DNA of 52,662 nucleotides from SIG672 sp045605765 (lineage in GTDB: Bacteria > Bacillota > Clostridia > Oscillospirales > CAG-272), in assembly GCA_045605765.1 (NCBI GenBank), contig JAZUQQ010000008.1:1-52662 (forward strand). The letters run 5' to 3'. The position numbers and the translations under genes were made by a program. Each line of letters begins with the position of its first letter. Position 1 is the first letter of the stretch. Of the stretch, positions 41,263 to 49,835 are shown piece after piece. The notes under the pieces were generated by a model. It made no database searches and was not told the DNA's origin. It saw only the letters and a list, made by a program, of their open reading frames with translations.

Positions 41263-43379
41263 TTTTGCGTCGTCCTCTCAATAATATCGTCCTGCAAGGC
41301 CTCTTTGAGCTTTACGAAATAATCCGAAAATCCCGAAACACGAACACGTAGATTTTTGTAATCGTCGGGGTTTATCTTAGCACATATCAAATCTTCCTTT
41401 GAAACGTATGTGAGCTGGAAATGCACGCCGCCGTTTTCGAAATAGGTCAAGAGCAAGTCAACGGTCTTTTCAAAGTTGTCGTCGTTTTTAACCAACTGTT
41501 CGTCGAGCATAATGTTTGTAACTGTGGAGCCGCAGCCGATTCCGTTCGGATCTACCTTGGCAATAGAGTTGAGCAGAGCAGATAATCCTTCGCGGTCCTT
41601 ACCTCCGCTCTGACCGAGACCAAATTTCAATTGATCTCCCCAAAATCTTCCGTCTGGCGTGGCCTTCGTCTGTTCTCCAAACCATTTGTGGTGAATGTTA
41701 TATCCGATTAGGTCACCAATTAGCCAATGATAGCCGTAAAGATTGGTTTTGTCCTTCAAAAAATTGTAAAGTGCTTGGTACAAGGTTTGTGCCACATAGT
41801 TAGAACATTCATCGTCATTGCCGAAGAATTTACCTTTTTTCAAGATCACAGTGCGCATATCCTCGTAACCTGTCCAGTTCGCCTCCAGTGCCTTGACAAG
41901 CTCATCCATCGTAAAGAGCCGCTCGTCGAAAACAAATTGCTTCACAACGCAAAGCGAGTCGATTACATTGGGAATTCCCACGTACATCGGAGAAGCAATC
42001 GCGGTATTTCCACCGCCCTGAGTCAGTGACTTGGCGTTTTCGATGCAATCATTAAACACGAGGCTGGAAATGTAGTTGATATCCTGAGCACGCTGCTTGT
42101 TGTAAAAATTGTCGTACTCATACGCTTGGGTCAGCTCGGCAAACAATATTTTCTTGAATGCGTCGAAAAATTCCTCGTAGCTCTTGGCAGATAGGATCGT
42201 ATGCGCGCTTTTGTGAAATAATGTTTCAATTGTATGAAGGAAATTGATCTTGGAATTGCTTCCGGAAATAGCTCCGAGAAAGGCAGGCTCGTTGCAACCG
42301 ACCGTTGTATAGCCAACCGCCTTCTCAAAGGGAATGTGGCAGATCTCAGTATAGCACTTGATTCGCTTTTCGTCATTCTGGAAGGCAATTCTTTTGTAAG
42401 GATCTTTTCTTTCGCAGTCGAGCATAAAACGAAACACCTCACGAGGCGTTTTCTTTGTCCAGCGCAAAGACACTTGAGGGATATATGTGGGAAGCTCTAT
42501 CAAACTCTCGGCAATCAAGCGTGAAAGCTCGGTAAATCCGTCTTCACCGTTCGGTAAATAACCGCCGATACAGAAATGCGACTCGGCTCCGCGCGTGAAG
42601 TTTGCAGAGGTAATCCTTGTTGCCGATTGGAGCATCAAAAAGAGTTCCTGCAAATATTCAGTGGCTTCGTCCTTTGTCAGTATGCCGTTTTCTATATCAT
42701 GCTTATAAAATGGATACAAATATCTGTCCAATGTTCCTACGCTGTCGGGATCAGCGGAAAAGCAAAGATAGATGCAAAGAACCGCCTCATAAAAGGTCTC
42801 AGGTGCATTTTCGGGAACGCAGAGAAGTGTATCGGAAAGCTTTTGAAGATTTGTTTTGTATTCTTCGTTATTAACGTTTCGAGAATACTCCAACGTGCGT
42901 TCCGAACATTTATGTGCCCAAGCTATTAAGGCGTTTGCAACACGTTTCAATGCAAGCAAAAATTCCACCTGTTCGGGATCATCGTGAATCTTTAGTGACT
43001 CATCAATATCATCGATTATTCCGCGGATTCCTTTTTTCAATATCTTGGTGTAGTCGGCGGTAGCATGTTGCCATTCCATGGAGGAAAGATTGTTGATTTG
43101 CTTTAAGTAAAAAAGATGCTTTGCCTCGTCCGTCGCCGTGTGTCCTCCTCGACGGAATGCATCCCCTACAACGCTGCCGTCAAAGTTAAAAAAACCTGTC
43201 ATGCAGGAATACTCTGTCAGCTTGGGCTCCTGATTGAGAATGTATTCACAAATGCGCTTGGATTCCATTTCTTGCTTTGACAAAAGAATATCGGATTCGT
43301 CGAAAACGGTTTTGGTCGGCTCCGCATACATTTGCCCCGATAATGTCAGTTCGCTAAGTTTTTTGATTCTTTCCGTCAT
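41259..43379 (-). CDS. Glycyl radical enzyme 5 (706 aa)
   Basis: The active cysteine is C362 in VGCNEPAFLG, with Glu364, and the glycyl loop is RVSGFSDYF with Gly683. The N-terminal segment EWQHATADYTKILKKGIRG carries the conserved His/Asp pair. It is distinct from both the GRE1/2/4 group and GRE3. An AAGGAGG site precedes the ATG. It leads the tightly packed operon GRE5-SDR-lactonase-activase C, divergent from regulator 4. The GCxEP form points to a dehydratase or related eliminase; substrate unknown. Confidence 0.92.
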   Translation of the reverse strand: MTERIKKLSELTLSGQMYAEPTKTVFDESDILLSKQEMESKRICEYILNQEPKLTEYSCMTGFFNFDGSVVGDAFRRGGHTATDEAKHLFYLKQINNLSSMEWQHATADYTKILKKGIRGIIDDIDESLKIHDDPEQVEFLLALKRVANALIAWAHKCSERTLEYSRNVNNEEYKTNLQKLSDTLLCVPENAPETFYEAVLCIYLCFSADPDSVGTLDRYLYPFYKHDIENGILTKDEATEYLQELFLMLQSATRITSANFTRGAESHFCIGGYLPNGEDGFTELSRLIAESLIELPTYIPQVSLRWTKKTPREVFRFMLDCERKDPYKRIAFQNDEKRIKCYTEICHIPFEKAVGYTTVGCNEPAFLGAISGSNSKINFLHTIETLFHKSAHTILSAKSYEEFFDAFKKILFAELTQAYEYDNFYNKQRAQDINYISSLVFNDCIENAKSLTQGGGNTAIASPMYVGIPNVIDSLCVVKQFVFDERLFTMDELVKALEANWTGYEDMRTVILKKGKFFGNDDECSNYVAQTLYQALYNFLKDKTNLYGYHWLIGDLIGYNIHHKWFGEQTKATPDGRFWGDQLKFGLGQSGGKDREGLSALLNSIAKVDPNGIGCGSTVTNIMLDEQLVKNDDNFEKTVDLLLTYFENGGVHFQLTYVSKEDLICAKINPDDYKNLRVRVSGFSDYFVKLKEALQDDIIERTTQK

Positions 43380-43413
43380 AATATGCCTCCTTAAAATAAA
43401 GAAATCTGATTTC

Positions 43414-43441
43414 AGTATATCAGCGAATTGTAATATAGCAA
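43414..43441 (-). promoter_or_regulatory. Promoter of the GRE5 operon
   Basis: On minus, TTGCTA (43441-43436) and TATACT (43419-43414), spacing 16. Confidence 0.55.
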
Positions 43442-43445
43442 TATA

Positions 43446-43472
43446 CGAAAAAAGATAATTTGTACTTTTTCG
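43446..43472. promoter_or_regulatory. Dyad between araC regulator 4 and GRE5
   Basis: CGAAAAAAG (43446-43454) mirrors CTTTTTCG (43465-43472) between the two promoters. It differs from the CGAAAC operator and may be a separate regulator site. Confidence 0.5.
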
Positions 43473-43493
43473 GACAAAATAATAAAAGTTCTG

Positions 43494-43522
43494 TTGACAA
43501 CTGAGGAAAGTAAGAGTATAAT
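43494..43522 (+). promoter_or_regulatory. Consensus promoter of araC regulator 4
   Basis: TTGACA (43494-43499) and TATAAT (43517-43522), spacing 17: a perfect consensus. Confidence 0.85.
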
Positions 43523-43546
43523 AAAAGCAGAAAAACGGAGGAGAAT

Positions 43547-44329
43547 ATGGAAGAAAAATTTGTAATTACCGAAATAAACCGTGTTGTAATGGTAGGAAAA
43601 GATGAATATCCGGAGCAAATGTCCTCCTTTAGCCACACCCTGAAGCACAACGAACTGATTTTTCATTTTTCAGGACAAACAACCGTGTTTTTTGATGATT
43701 TGATTTTAGAAACGGCACCGAACTCGATTCGTTTTTTACCGCAAGGCAAATCCAAGCGATATGATGTATTTCGCCATGAGCGTGGCGAATGCATTGACGT
43801 TTGCTTCAGCGCAGACCGTCCGATCTCACCTCGGGCATTTGTGACCAACGTATCACAAAATGAAAAGCTCGGTGCGCTTTTCAAAAAACTGTTCTCGACG
43901 TGGGTGAGTAAGAAAGACGGATGTTTTTTTGAATCTATTTCTTTGCTGTATCGCATTTTTGCCGAAATGCAGAGGGATACATCTGCTTCAAAACAGCATG
44001 CGTTAAAAATTGCTCCCGCAATGGAAATGATCCATGGCGAATTCTTGACACGAGATCTGTCGATTGGCGTTCTTGCCTCTTGTTGCAAAATGGGAGAATC
44101 TTATTTTTATAAGCTGTTCAAAGAAATACACGGTATATCACCAAAAAAATATGTCATCCAATTAAAAGTCAATCATGCCTGTGATCTACTTCGATCTGAA
44201 CGGTATACCGTCACTCAGATTGCATATCTTTGTAATTTCTCGGACGTTTATTTTTTTAGTAGACAATTTAAAGAATACGTTGGTGTCACGCCAACCCAAT
44301 TTGTGAAAAAATACATATCATCAAAATGA
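43547..44329 (+). CDS. AraC-family regulator 4 (divergent from GRE5)
   Basis: 260 aa. The sensing domain (HTLKHNELIFHFSGQTTVFF) differs from regulators 1 and 3. The HTH pair is LSIGVLASCCKMGESYFYKLFKEIHGISPKKY and VTQIAYLCNFSDVYFFSRQFKEYVGVTPTQF. A GGAGGAG site precedes the ATG. It shares with regulator 3 the same terminator-spoIVB arrangement downstream. Confidence 0.93.
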   Translation: MEEKFVITEINRVVMVGKDEYPEQMSSFSHTLKHNELIFHFSGQTTVFFDDLILETAPNSIRFLPQGKSKRYDVFRHERGECIDVCFSADRPISPRAFVTNVSQNEKLGALFKKLFSTWVSKKDGCFFESISLLYRIFAEMQRDTSASKQHALKIAPAMEMIHGEFLTRDLSIGVLASCCKMGESYFYKLFKEIHGISPKKYVIQLKVNHACDLLRSERYTVTQIAYLCNFSDVYFFSRQFKEYVGVTPTQFVKKYISSK

Positions 44330-44331
44330 GA

Positions 44332-44541
44332 AAGGCAATCTCAAACCAATTTGGAATGAGATTGCCTTTTGTTATTCAATTGTGCGTTTTGCACCTTGCA
44401 TTTTCATTTACCCCGCAAGATTTCCCATCTGATCGAGCATATTCTCAATGAATATTCCGTATCCCATTGTGGGATCGTTGATGAGCACGTGTGTTACCGC
44501 GCCCACGAGCTTTCCGTTCTGAATAATAGGAGAGCCGCTCA
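44332..44541. repeat. Direct repeat copy 2: terminator plus intact spoIVB 3' end
   Basis: The intact partner of 38541-38750. The hairpin (44332-44370) ends both the araC gene on plus and spoIVB on minus. Confidence 0.9.
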
Positions 44542-45466
44542 TTCCCTGAACGATACCTCCCGTTTTATCAAGAAGCTGCTCGTCGGTTATCCGAACGACG
44601 AAATTCTTAGTCTTCCCGTCGGTGTCACAGATCTTCTCTATGACCGCATCATATTCCCTTGGGCCATTTTCGTCAAGAGTACATATTATCTTGACATTTC
44701 CCGTTTTGACCTCGCTTCTACCTGCCAAGGAAAGAAGCGTGCCGCTTTTCGACACCTCTCCAAAAATTCCGTAAATACCGCTTTGCGTATTATTTATCAC
44801 GCTCCCGATCTTCTCTGCATCAAGACGTCCGCGAAGCTCACCGGGATCACCCGCGCTTCCTTTTTTAATATCGCCGAGATGAACTCCGAAAACTGTTCCA
44901 CGCAGCACGGGCATAAGGACCCCTGTATCGGGATCGCATATACCGTGACCCAGACCTGCAAACTCTCCCGTTTCGGGAATAATAAAGGTCACTGTTCCAA
45001 TACCCGCAAGACTGTCTCTTACCCAAAGACCTCCTCTGTAAGCTCCGTCACTGTCAGCCACGACAGGTGTCAGTGTGACCTTAGTCTCTTTTCCATCTCT
45101 CGTAAGACCGATCTCAAGAGGCTTACCCTCGCTGTTTTCTATACGCGAGACGAGGTCCTCGCTGTTTTGTATTTCGCTTCCGTTTACCGTGTTTATTATA
45201 TCCTTCGAGCATATACCCGCATCCCGTGCGGGAAATCGCTCACCTTTACCGCTTACCACGCCCGTAACTCCTACAACGAGCACGCCTTTCGTGCTGATAC
45301 GGGTGCCGAATATATCTCCCCCTACCATCACCTTTTCTCCGTATACACCGACCTCGTGTGCCGATACCGACATACTCCCAAGGCATACGAGAAAAAGTGC
45401 AGCGATGGCAACGGCAAATGCTGAAACACGAACTCGGCGATTTCGGTTCTTCCTGTTTTTCCGCAT
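44408..45466 (-). CDS. spoIVB: Sporulation peptidase SpoIVB
   Basis: SpoIVB is a serine peptidase secreted from the forespore that triggers the sigma-K checkpoint. The 352-aa protein has an N-terminal membrane/signal segment (about residues 12-36), a PDZ domain (about 60-130; GVVSGKGERFPARDAGI) and a chymotrypsin-like SpoIVB domain with GLGHGICD and the catalytic Ser310 in QGMSGSPI. Its 3' end is duplicated at 38617-38750. It neighbours the SPOCS gene and sigK, all sporulation genes. Confidence 0.96.
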   Translation of the reverse strand: MRKNRKNRNRRVRVSAFAVAIAALFLVCLGSMSVSAHEVGVYGEKVMVGGDIFGTRISTKGVLVVGVTGVVSGKGERFPARDAGICSKDIINTVNGSEIQNSEDLVSRIENSEGKPLEIGLTRDGKETKVTLTPVVADSDGAYRGGLWVRDSLAGIGTVTFIIPETGEFAGLGHGICDPDTGVLMPVLRGTVFGVHLGDIKKGSAGDPGELRGRLDAEKIGSVINNTQSGIYGIFGEVSKSGTLLSLAGRSEVKTGNVKIICTLDENGPREYDAVIEKICDTDGKTKNFVVRITDEQLLDKTGGIVQGMSGSPIIQNGKLVGAVTHVLINDPTMGYGIFIENMLDQMGNLAG

Positions 45467-45570
45467 TAGCTGTTTTCCTCTTTTTTCTTCTTCCGATTTA
45501 CTTTCACATCTATATTAAAGCCGCAAGGCGTTATATGCGCGCTAACTTTACACAATTATAATTTATGGAG

Positions 45571-45628
45571 CTTTTTCGGCTTTATGCCTTGTAATATCTT
45601 CTTTACCTTTTACAAGGTGCCGAAAAAG
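45571..45628. repeat. Nested hairpin upstream of spoIVB
   Basis: CTTTTTCGGC (45571-45580) pairs with GCCGAAAAAG (45619-45628) and inside it CCTTGTAA pairs with TTACAAGG (45587-45594, 45610-45617). It lies between spoIVB and the SPOCS/LysM gene. It may be a terminator for the latter, although no long U-tract is visible. Confidence 0.6.
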
Positions 45629-45678
45629 GAAAAATATATTAATCAAGTAATATTTGTGTATTTTTCACTCAATAAAAA

Positions 45679-47241
45679 TTATACGTTTTTGATCTTACCC
45701 TGCTTGTGACGCGGAATTAGAAGCACGCTCGGAACACTGCCGTCTGTAATTTCGGGGTTTGCGCTCATAAGCTCAGCTGCGGTCACGTTATATTTTTTGC
45801 CAATATCCCAAAGAGTTTCGCTGTCAGAAGGATAATAGATAGTAAAGGGTTTTCTTTCCTCGAAGTCACCGCCTTCTATGATCTGAGAAGATCTTATCAT
45901 CTCGCTCATTTGGCTTTTCCACGAAAGTATCGTTATTTCAAGGTCGTATCCTACACAAAGAGAATTTTCCTCGTTTCTTGTGTTTACAGCAGATGTGCGG
46001 AGCAGGAAAATATATTCATCAAACTCCGGAAGATCTTTGAGCTCTATCTCGAAATCGTCAGTAAAGCCCTGCGAGGACATGTTTCCGTTTGAGTCTCTGT
46101 AAACGACGTTTATCTGCGAGCTTCCAAGGGCTCGACGCACGCCCTCCTCATTCGCAAGAGACTCAATCTGAGGCTGAATAGTAGTAAGCAGAACACTACT
46201 GCCATCCGGAATCACGTTCCCACCGCAAGATTCTACTCTGATATTTTTTACGGTACGTATTGGCTCGCTTGAAAAGTTTACCTTTTCGCTTTCGGTTTTG
46301 ATCGCAAATGTGGGCATATACATATCCGAAACGTAACAACACGAAACGCTTCCCGCGCCGTTAACAGTGAGCGCATACCCCACATCTATTTCTATCTTGT
46401 TGCTTTCACCCGAATTATCCCCAGAAAGAGCGCAGTCCACCGATCGTATGTATGAGCACGCTGAGCAGACGACGTTATCCATAGATGAAAAATCGACCTC
46501 GACAGTACGCGAGAAAGGGATACGTCTGTAAACGTGTATCGGCTCTCCGCCGCTCGCAGGCGAATATACTACGTCGATATTTATATTTCCTTTTACGCCG
46601 ATGCCGTCGTTTTCGACACTACATTCTACCACTTCGCTTTTTGCATCGCAGTATATAATATCCTCGGCTTCGCCATCAAGCATTATATCCTCGGAAAGTT
46701 CAAGATCCCTTTCCCATACCGAGAAAGGTGCCATACATACCGCCTTTTCGGTTTTTATTTCGGGGCATTCCCCGTTTTCACATACAGTAGACGGCATTTC
46801 AGGAGAAATAGATATCTTTTTCCATATCTTTACTCCCGCGTCTATCCTTCCGCGTACAGTGACCTTTCTCGGATTGACTGTCTTTACCGAAACGCTTTCC
46901 AGCGTTGGACAACACATAAGCGAAATGTCATCATAAGGAGCACTGTCTCCTACGGGAATTGCCGCCGAGTAATCCTGAGTAAATGTGACTGAGCGCAGCT
47001 TGCCTTCGTCATCAATAAAAAGCACACGTGTCGTAAGTGCTCCGCTCATACTTGCCTTTCCGCCCTCGACGAAGCAGCTTTCGGGCGAGATATTTCCCGA
47101 TGCGCTTATTATTCTTTTAATATCGGCGTAAAAATCGGGAAGAATAAAATCACGTGAGCATTCTATCATCTCTCTGCTTTTCTGAAATACGCGGGAATAA
47201 ATTTCGCAATTTCCCGTTATTTCCGAAGAAAAATTTTCCAT
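45679..47241 (-). CDS. SPOCS (DUF3794) protein with C-terminal LysM domain
   Basis: 520 aa. Several DUF3794/SPOCS-like repeats fill most of the protein (for example VTVRGRIDAGVKIW, VECSVENDGIGVKGNINIDVVY, VGYALTVNGAG). The last 50 residues form a LysM domain (IYYPSDSETLWDIGKKYNVTAAELMSANPEI). LysM binds peptidoglycan, and SPOCS domains occur in spore cortex or coat proteins. It is placed between spoIVB and sigK, so a spore envelope role is likely. Confidence 0.9.
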   Translation of the reverse strand: MENFSSEITGNCEIYSRVFQKSREMIECSRDFILPDFYADIKRIISASGNISPESCFVEGGKASMSGALTTRVLFIDDEGKLRSVTFTQDYSAAIPVGDSAPYDDISLMCCPTLESVSVKTVNPRKVTVRGRIDAGVKIWKKISISPEMPSTVCENGECPEIKTEKAVCMAPFSVWERDLELSEDIMLDGEAEDIIYCDAKSEVVECSVENDGIGVKGNINIDVVYSPASGGEPIHVYRRIPFSRTVEVDFSSMDNVVCSACSYIRSVDCALSGDNSGESNKIEIDVGYALTVNGAGSVSCCYVSDMYMPTFAIKTESEKVNFSSEPIRTVKNIRVESCGGNVIPDGSSVLLTTIQPQIESLANEEGVRRALGSSQINVVYRDSNGNMSSQGFTDDFEIELKDLPEFDEYIFLLRTSAVNTRNEENSLCVGYDLEITILSWKSQMSEMIRSSQIIEGGDFEERKPFTIYYPSDSETLWDIGKKYNVTAAELMSANPEITDGSVPSVLLIPRHKQGKIKNV

Positions 47242-47301
47242 AATACAGTTCTCCTTAAATTATCGGTTTTGTTTTTAATATATTCGATACTGCGTAATTT
47301 A

Positions 47302-47991
47302 TTACAATATCCCCGGTCCTTTAAGATATTCGGATATCTTTTCCAATGCAGTCTTTTCTATCCTGCTTACATACGAGCGGGATATGCCGAGTTTTTTTGC
47401 CACTTCTCTTTGCGTAAGAGTCTTTTCACCGCAGAGACCGTAGCGCATATTTATAATATCCCTTTCTCTTTCTTCAAGGCGTGTCTCGATGATCCTGCGC
47501 GCGCGACGACTGCTCATTTTTATAAAAAGATCATCGGCTATCGTGTCATCACTACTTATTATGTCTATGTAAGTAAGAGGGTTTCCATCCTTATCAACGT
47601 CTATCGTCTCATTCATCGACACCTCGTTTTGCAGTTTCTTTTGCGAACGGAAATACATTAGTATTTCGTTTTGCAGACATTTGCCCGCATAAGTTGCAAA
47701 ACGCGTTCCGTTTTCGATACTAAAAGAGTCTATCGCCTTAATAAGTCCTATCGTTCCTATCGAGATCAGATCTTCTTGATTTTCCCCCGCTGTATAGTAT
47801 TTTTTGACAATGTGGGCGACGAGCCGAAGATTATGGAGTATCAGTTTTTCCCTCGCACTGTCATCGCCGCTTTTCATAAGCCGAAAGCACTCGGCTTCCT
47901 CCCCCGCCGAAAGAGGCTGAGGGAAAGACGAGGGGTCGTCAACTCTGAGAAAAGTGAGTATCATTTCGGCAAGCATTTCAAAAAAAGGCAA
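47302..47991 (-). CDS. sigK: RNA polymerase sporulation sigma factor SigK
   Basis: A 229-aa sigma-70 factor that directs late mother-cell transcription. Region 2 has LRLVAHIVKKYYTAGENQEDLISIGTIGLI and region 4 has TQREVAKKLGISRSYVSRIE; the N-terminal FPQPLS motif is characteristic of SigK. The gene is intact, with no skin-like element. The start is a TTG (47991) with GGAGGTGG just upstream. Pro-sequence residues before FPQPLS (MPFFEMLAEMILTFLRVDDPSS) would be removed by a membrane protease. Confidence 0.93.
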   Translation of the reverse strand: MPFFEMLAEMILTFLRVDDPSSFPQPLSAGEEAECFRLMKSGDDSAREKLILHNLRLVAHIVKKYYTAGENQEDLISIGTIGLIKAIDSFSIENGTRFATYAGKCLQNEILMYFRSQKKLQNEVSMNETIDVDKDGNPLTYIDIISSDDTIADDLFIKMSSRRARRIIETRLEERERDIINMRYGLCGEKTLTQREVAKKLGISRSYVSRIEKTALEKISEYLKGPGIL

Positions 47992-48123
47992 AAATCCACC
48001 TCCAAAGAATATTTATTGCAAAATCCTCTTGCGATTTGAGTTTTTTTACTGTATAATATATGCAAATAAGGCTCGGTATATTTTATTTTTTTGTAAATTG
48101 CTGAAAGGACTCCTCTACCGCTT

Positions 48124-49044
48124 ATGAAGCTTGCAGTAATAGATATCGGATCAAATACTATAAAAATCACCGTATACCGCATTACAGCCTCTCTCGAAGA
48201 AATATATTCAAAGACTATATATGCAAAGCTCTCATCACACATCTGTGAAAAACAGCTTTCGCAAAAAGGCATATCAGTTCTTGTGAGCGCAGTAAACGAC
48301 TTAAAGCGTACTGCGCGTACACTCGGTTGCAAAAAGCAAAACATTTTTGCCTTTGCCACCGCTTGTGTCAGAGGTGCTGTAAACCGCGAATATATCCTTT
48401 CTATTGCGCAAAAATCAACTAAAATAAAGATCGATCTGCTTAGCGGAGATGCAGAAGCTGAGCTTTGTTTCCTCGGGGCACTCTCGAGCAAGCAATGTCC
48501 GACAAGCGGTGTTCTTGCCGACCTTGGCGGCGGAAGCTGTGAGCTTATAGCCTTTGAAAATTCTCTGCCAACCAACAAAACATCTCTTAATATCGGTGCT
48601 CTTGCAATGTACAAAAAATTCTCGTCAGGCAGATATTTAACTTTCGAGGAGTTAAAAACTCTTGAAAAATATTTAGAAAACGAATTAAAAACAAATGCAG
48701 ACTGTATAAAGATGCCTGATGAGGGCAAATTTATCGTGACAGGTGGCACTGCTCGCGCGGCAGTCAAGATGCTTTCAAAAATTGAGGAAAAGGAAAACAG
48801 TCTTCCCTATGAAATATCTCTTGATAAAGCAAAAGAGCTTTGCAAGAAAATTACGTCAGGATATCTTATATCGCTTTGCGAGAAAACCGCAAAAGAGCGT
48901 TCTCAGACGCTTACGAGCGGTCTTGCAGTATTTATAAAGACCGCAGAAAATCTCGGTGTTTCCTATTTCACAGTAATAGAAGGCGGAGCGCGCAGCGGCT
49001 TTGTACGGCATATTATTTCCAGCAGAGGTAAGTTAAATGGATAA
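48124..49044 (+). CDS. Ppx/GppA-family phosphatase
   Basis: 306 aa. The ASKHA ATPase-like motifs LAVIDIGSNTIKITVY and LADLGGGSCELIA mark an exopolyphosphatase/guanosine-pentaphosphatase fold. It may degrade polyphosphate or ppGpp-type nucleotides; the short length excludes the extra C-terminal domain of GppA. GAAAGGAC precedes the ATG. It overlaps the TrmH gene by 8 nt. Confidence 0.88.
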   Translation: MKLAVIDIGSNTIKITVYRITASLEEIYSKTIYAKLSSHICEKQLSQKGISVLVSAVNDLKRTARTLGCKKQNIFAFATACVRGAVNREYILSIAQKSTKIKIDLLSGDAEAELCFLGALSSKQCPTSGVLADLGGGSCELIAFENSLPTNKTSLNIGALAMYKKFSSGRYLTFEELKTLEKYLENELKTNADCIKMPDEGKFIVTGGTARAAVKMLSKIEEKENSLPYEISLDKAKELCKKITSGYLISLCEKTAKERSQTLTSGLAVFIKTAENLGVSYFTVIEGGARSGFVRHIISSRGKLNG

Positions 49045-49810
49045 AATATTCCACCAAAAATCGGAAAATTGTGTCTTTTTTGAAGGAATGATCTCCTTCC
49101 GTGCGATCGTTTCGACAATAAGAGAAGGCAGATCGGACAGAAAAATAAACGCCTTATATTTCGACACGGCTAAAAAGCAAAAGCTCTCGCGCCATCTTTC
49201 CTACATAAAGGCGATGAGTCACGAGCTTTCGTTTCCTGTATATTTTACCGAAGCCGAGGAGATTTCTTCGCTTTGCGACGGAAATTCGCACGGCGGCATC
49301 CTGACCGTGTGTACGAACAGAACTTACGGTGCTCTCGACTCGGCACACAAACTAAAAAAGGACGGGTTTTATGTCCTGCTTGATGGCATTGAAGACCCTT
49401 ATAATTTCGCATTTTCTGTTCGTACGGCATATGCTGCCGGTGCGGACGGTCTTATCCTTCCCGAACGAAACTGGCTGAGTGCAGCAGGCACCGTCTGTCG
49501 ATCGTCTGCGGGGGCATCCGAGCTTATTGACACTCTGATAATCTCTGAAAAATCAATAGAAATTTTGAAAAGTGCCGGATATCGGATAGTTTGCACGGAT
49601 ACCGACAATTCGATCTCGCTTCGCGACGCGAGTCTTGAAAAGCCTCTGGTCGTCGTTATCGGCGGTGAGCGCAGAGGCATTTCCTCACAGATACTGTCGC
49701 ACGCCGACGAGATCGTGCGTATAGACTACGGTAGAAATTTCAGCGAGGCGCTTCCTGCGGCATCGGCATCGGCAATAATCTGTTTCGAGGTACTAAGAAG
49801 AAATTCTTGA
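49037..49810 (+). CDS. TrmH/SpoU-family RNA 2'-O-methyltransferase
   Basis: 257 aa. SpoU motifs: DGIEDPYNFAFSVRTAYAAG (motif 1), VVVIGGERRGIS (motif 2) and SEALPAASASAIICFEVLRR (motif 3). It has an N-terminal RNA-binding part. Family members methylate a ribose 2'-OH in tRNA or rRNA; the site is not predicted. Coupled to the Ppx gene by 8-nt overlap. Confidence 0.92.
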   Translation: MDKIFHQKSENCVFFEGMISFRAIVSTIREGRSDRKINALYFDTAKKQKLSRHLSYIKAMSHELSFPVYFTEAEEISSLCDGNSHGGILTVCTNRTYGALDSAHKLKKDGFYVLLDGIEDPYNFAFSVRTAYAAGADGLILPERNWLSAAGTVCRSSAGASELIDTLIISEKSIEILKSAGYRIVCTDTDNSISLRDASLEKPLVVVIGGERRGISSQILSHADEIVRIDYGRNFSEALPAASASAIICFEVLRRNS

Positions 49811-49835
49811 AAACATTACAGAAAGGTATGAAAAT

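Noticed and set aside
19119..44329. A phage or integrative conjugative element carrying the GRE genes
   Set aside because: No integrase, transposase, relaxase or phage gene is visible; only the spoIVB duplicate suggests recombination.
44369..45424. Long open frame on plus over spoIVB
   Set aside because: It is antisense to spoIVB and shows no family motifs; the copy of its start at 38578 simply follows the duplicated DNA.
47302..47991. A skin-like insertion in sigK
   Set aside because: The coding sequence is continuous from TTG to stop, with regions 2 to 4 intact.
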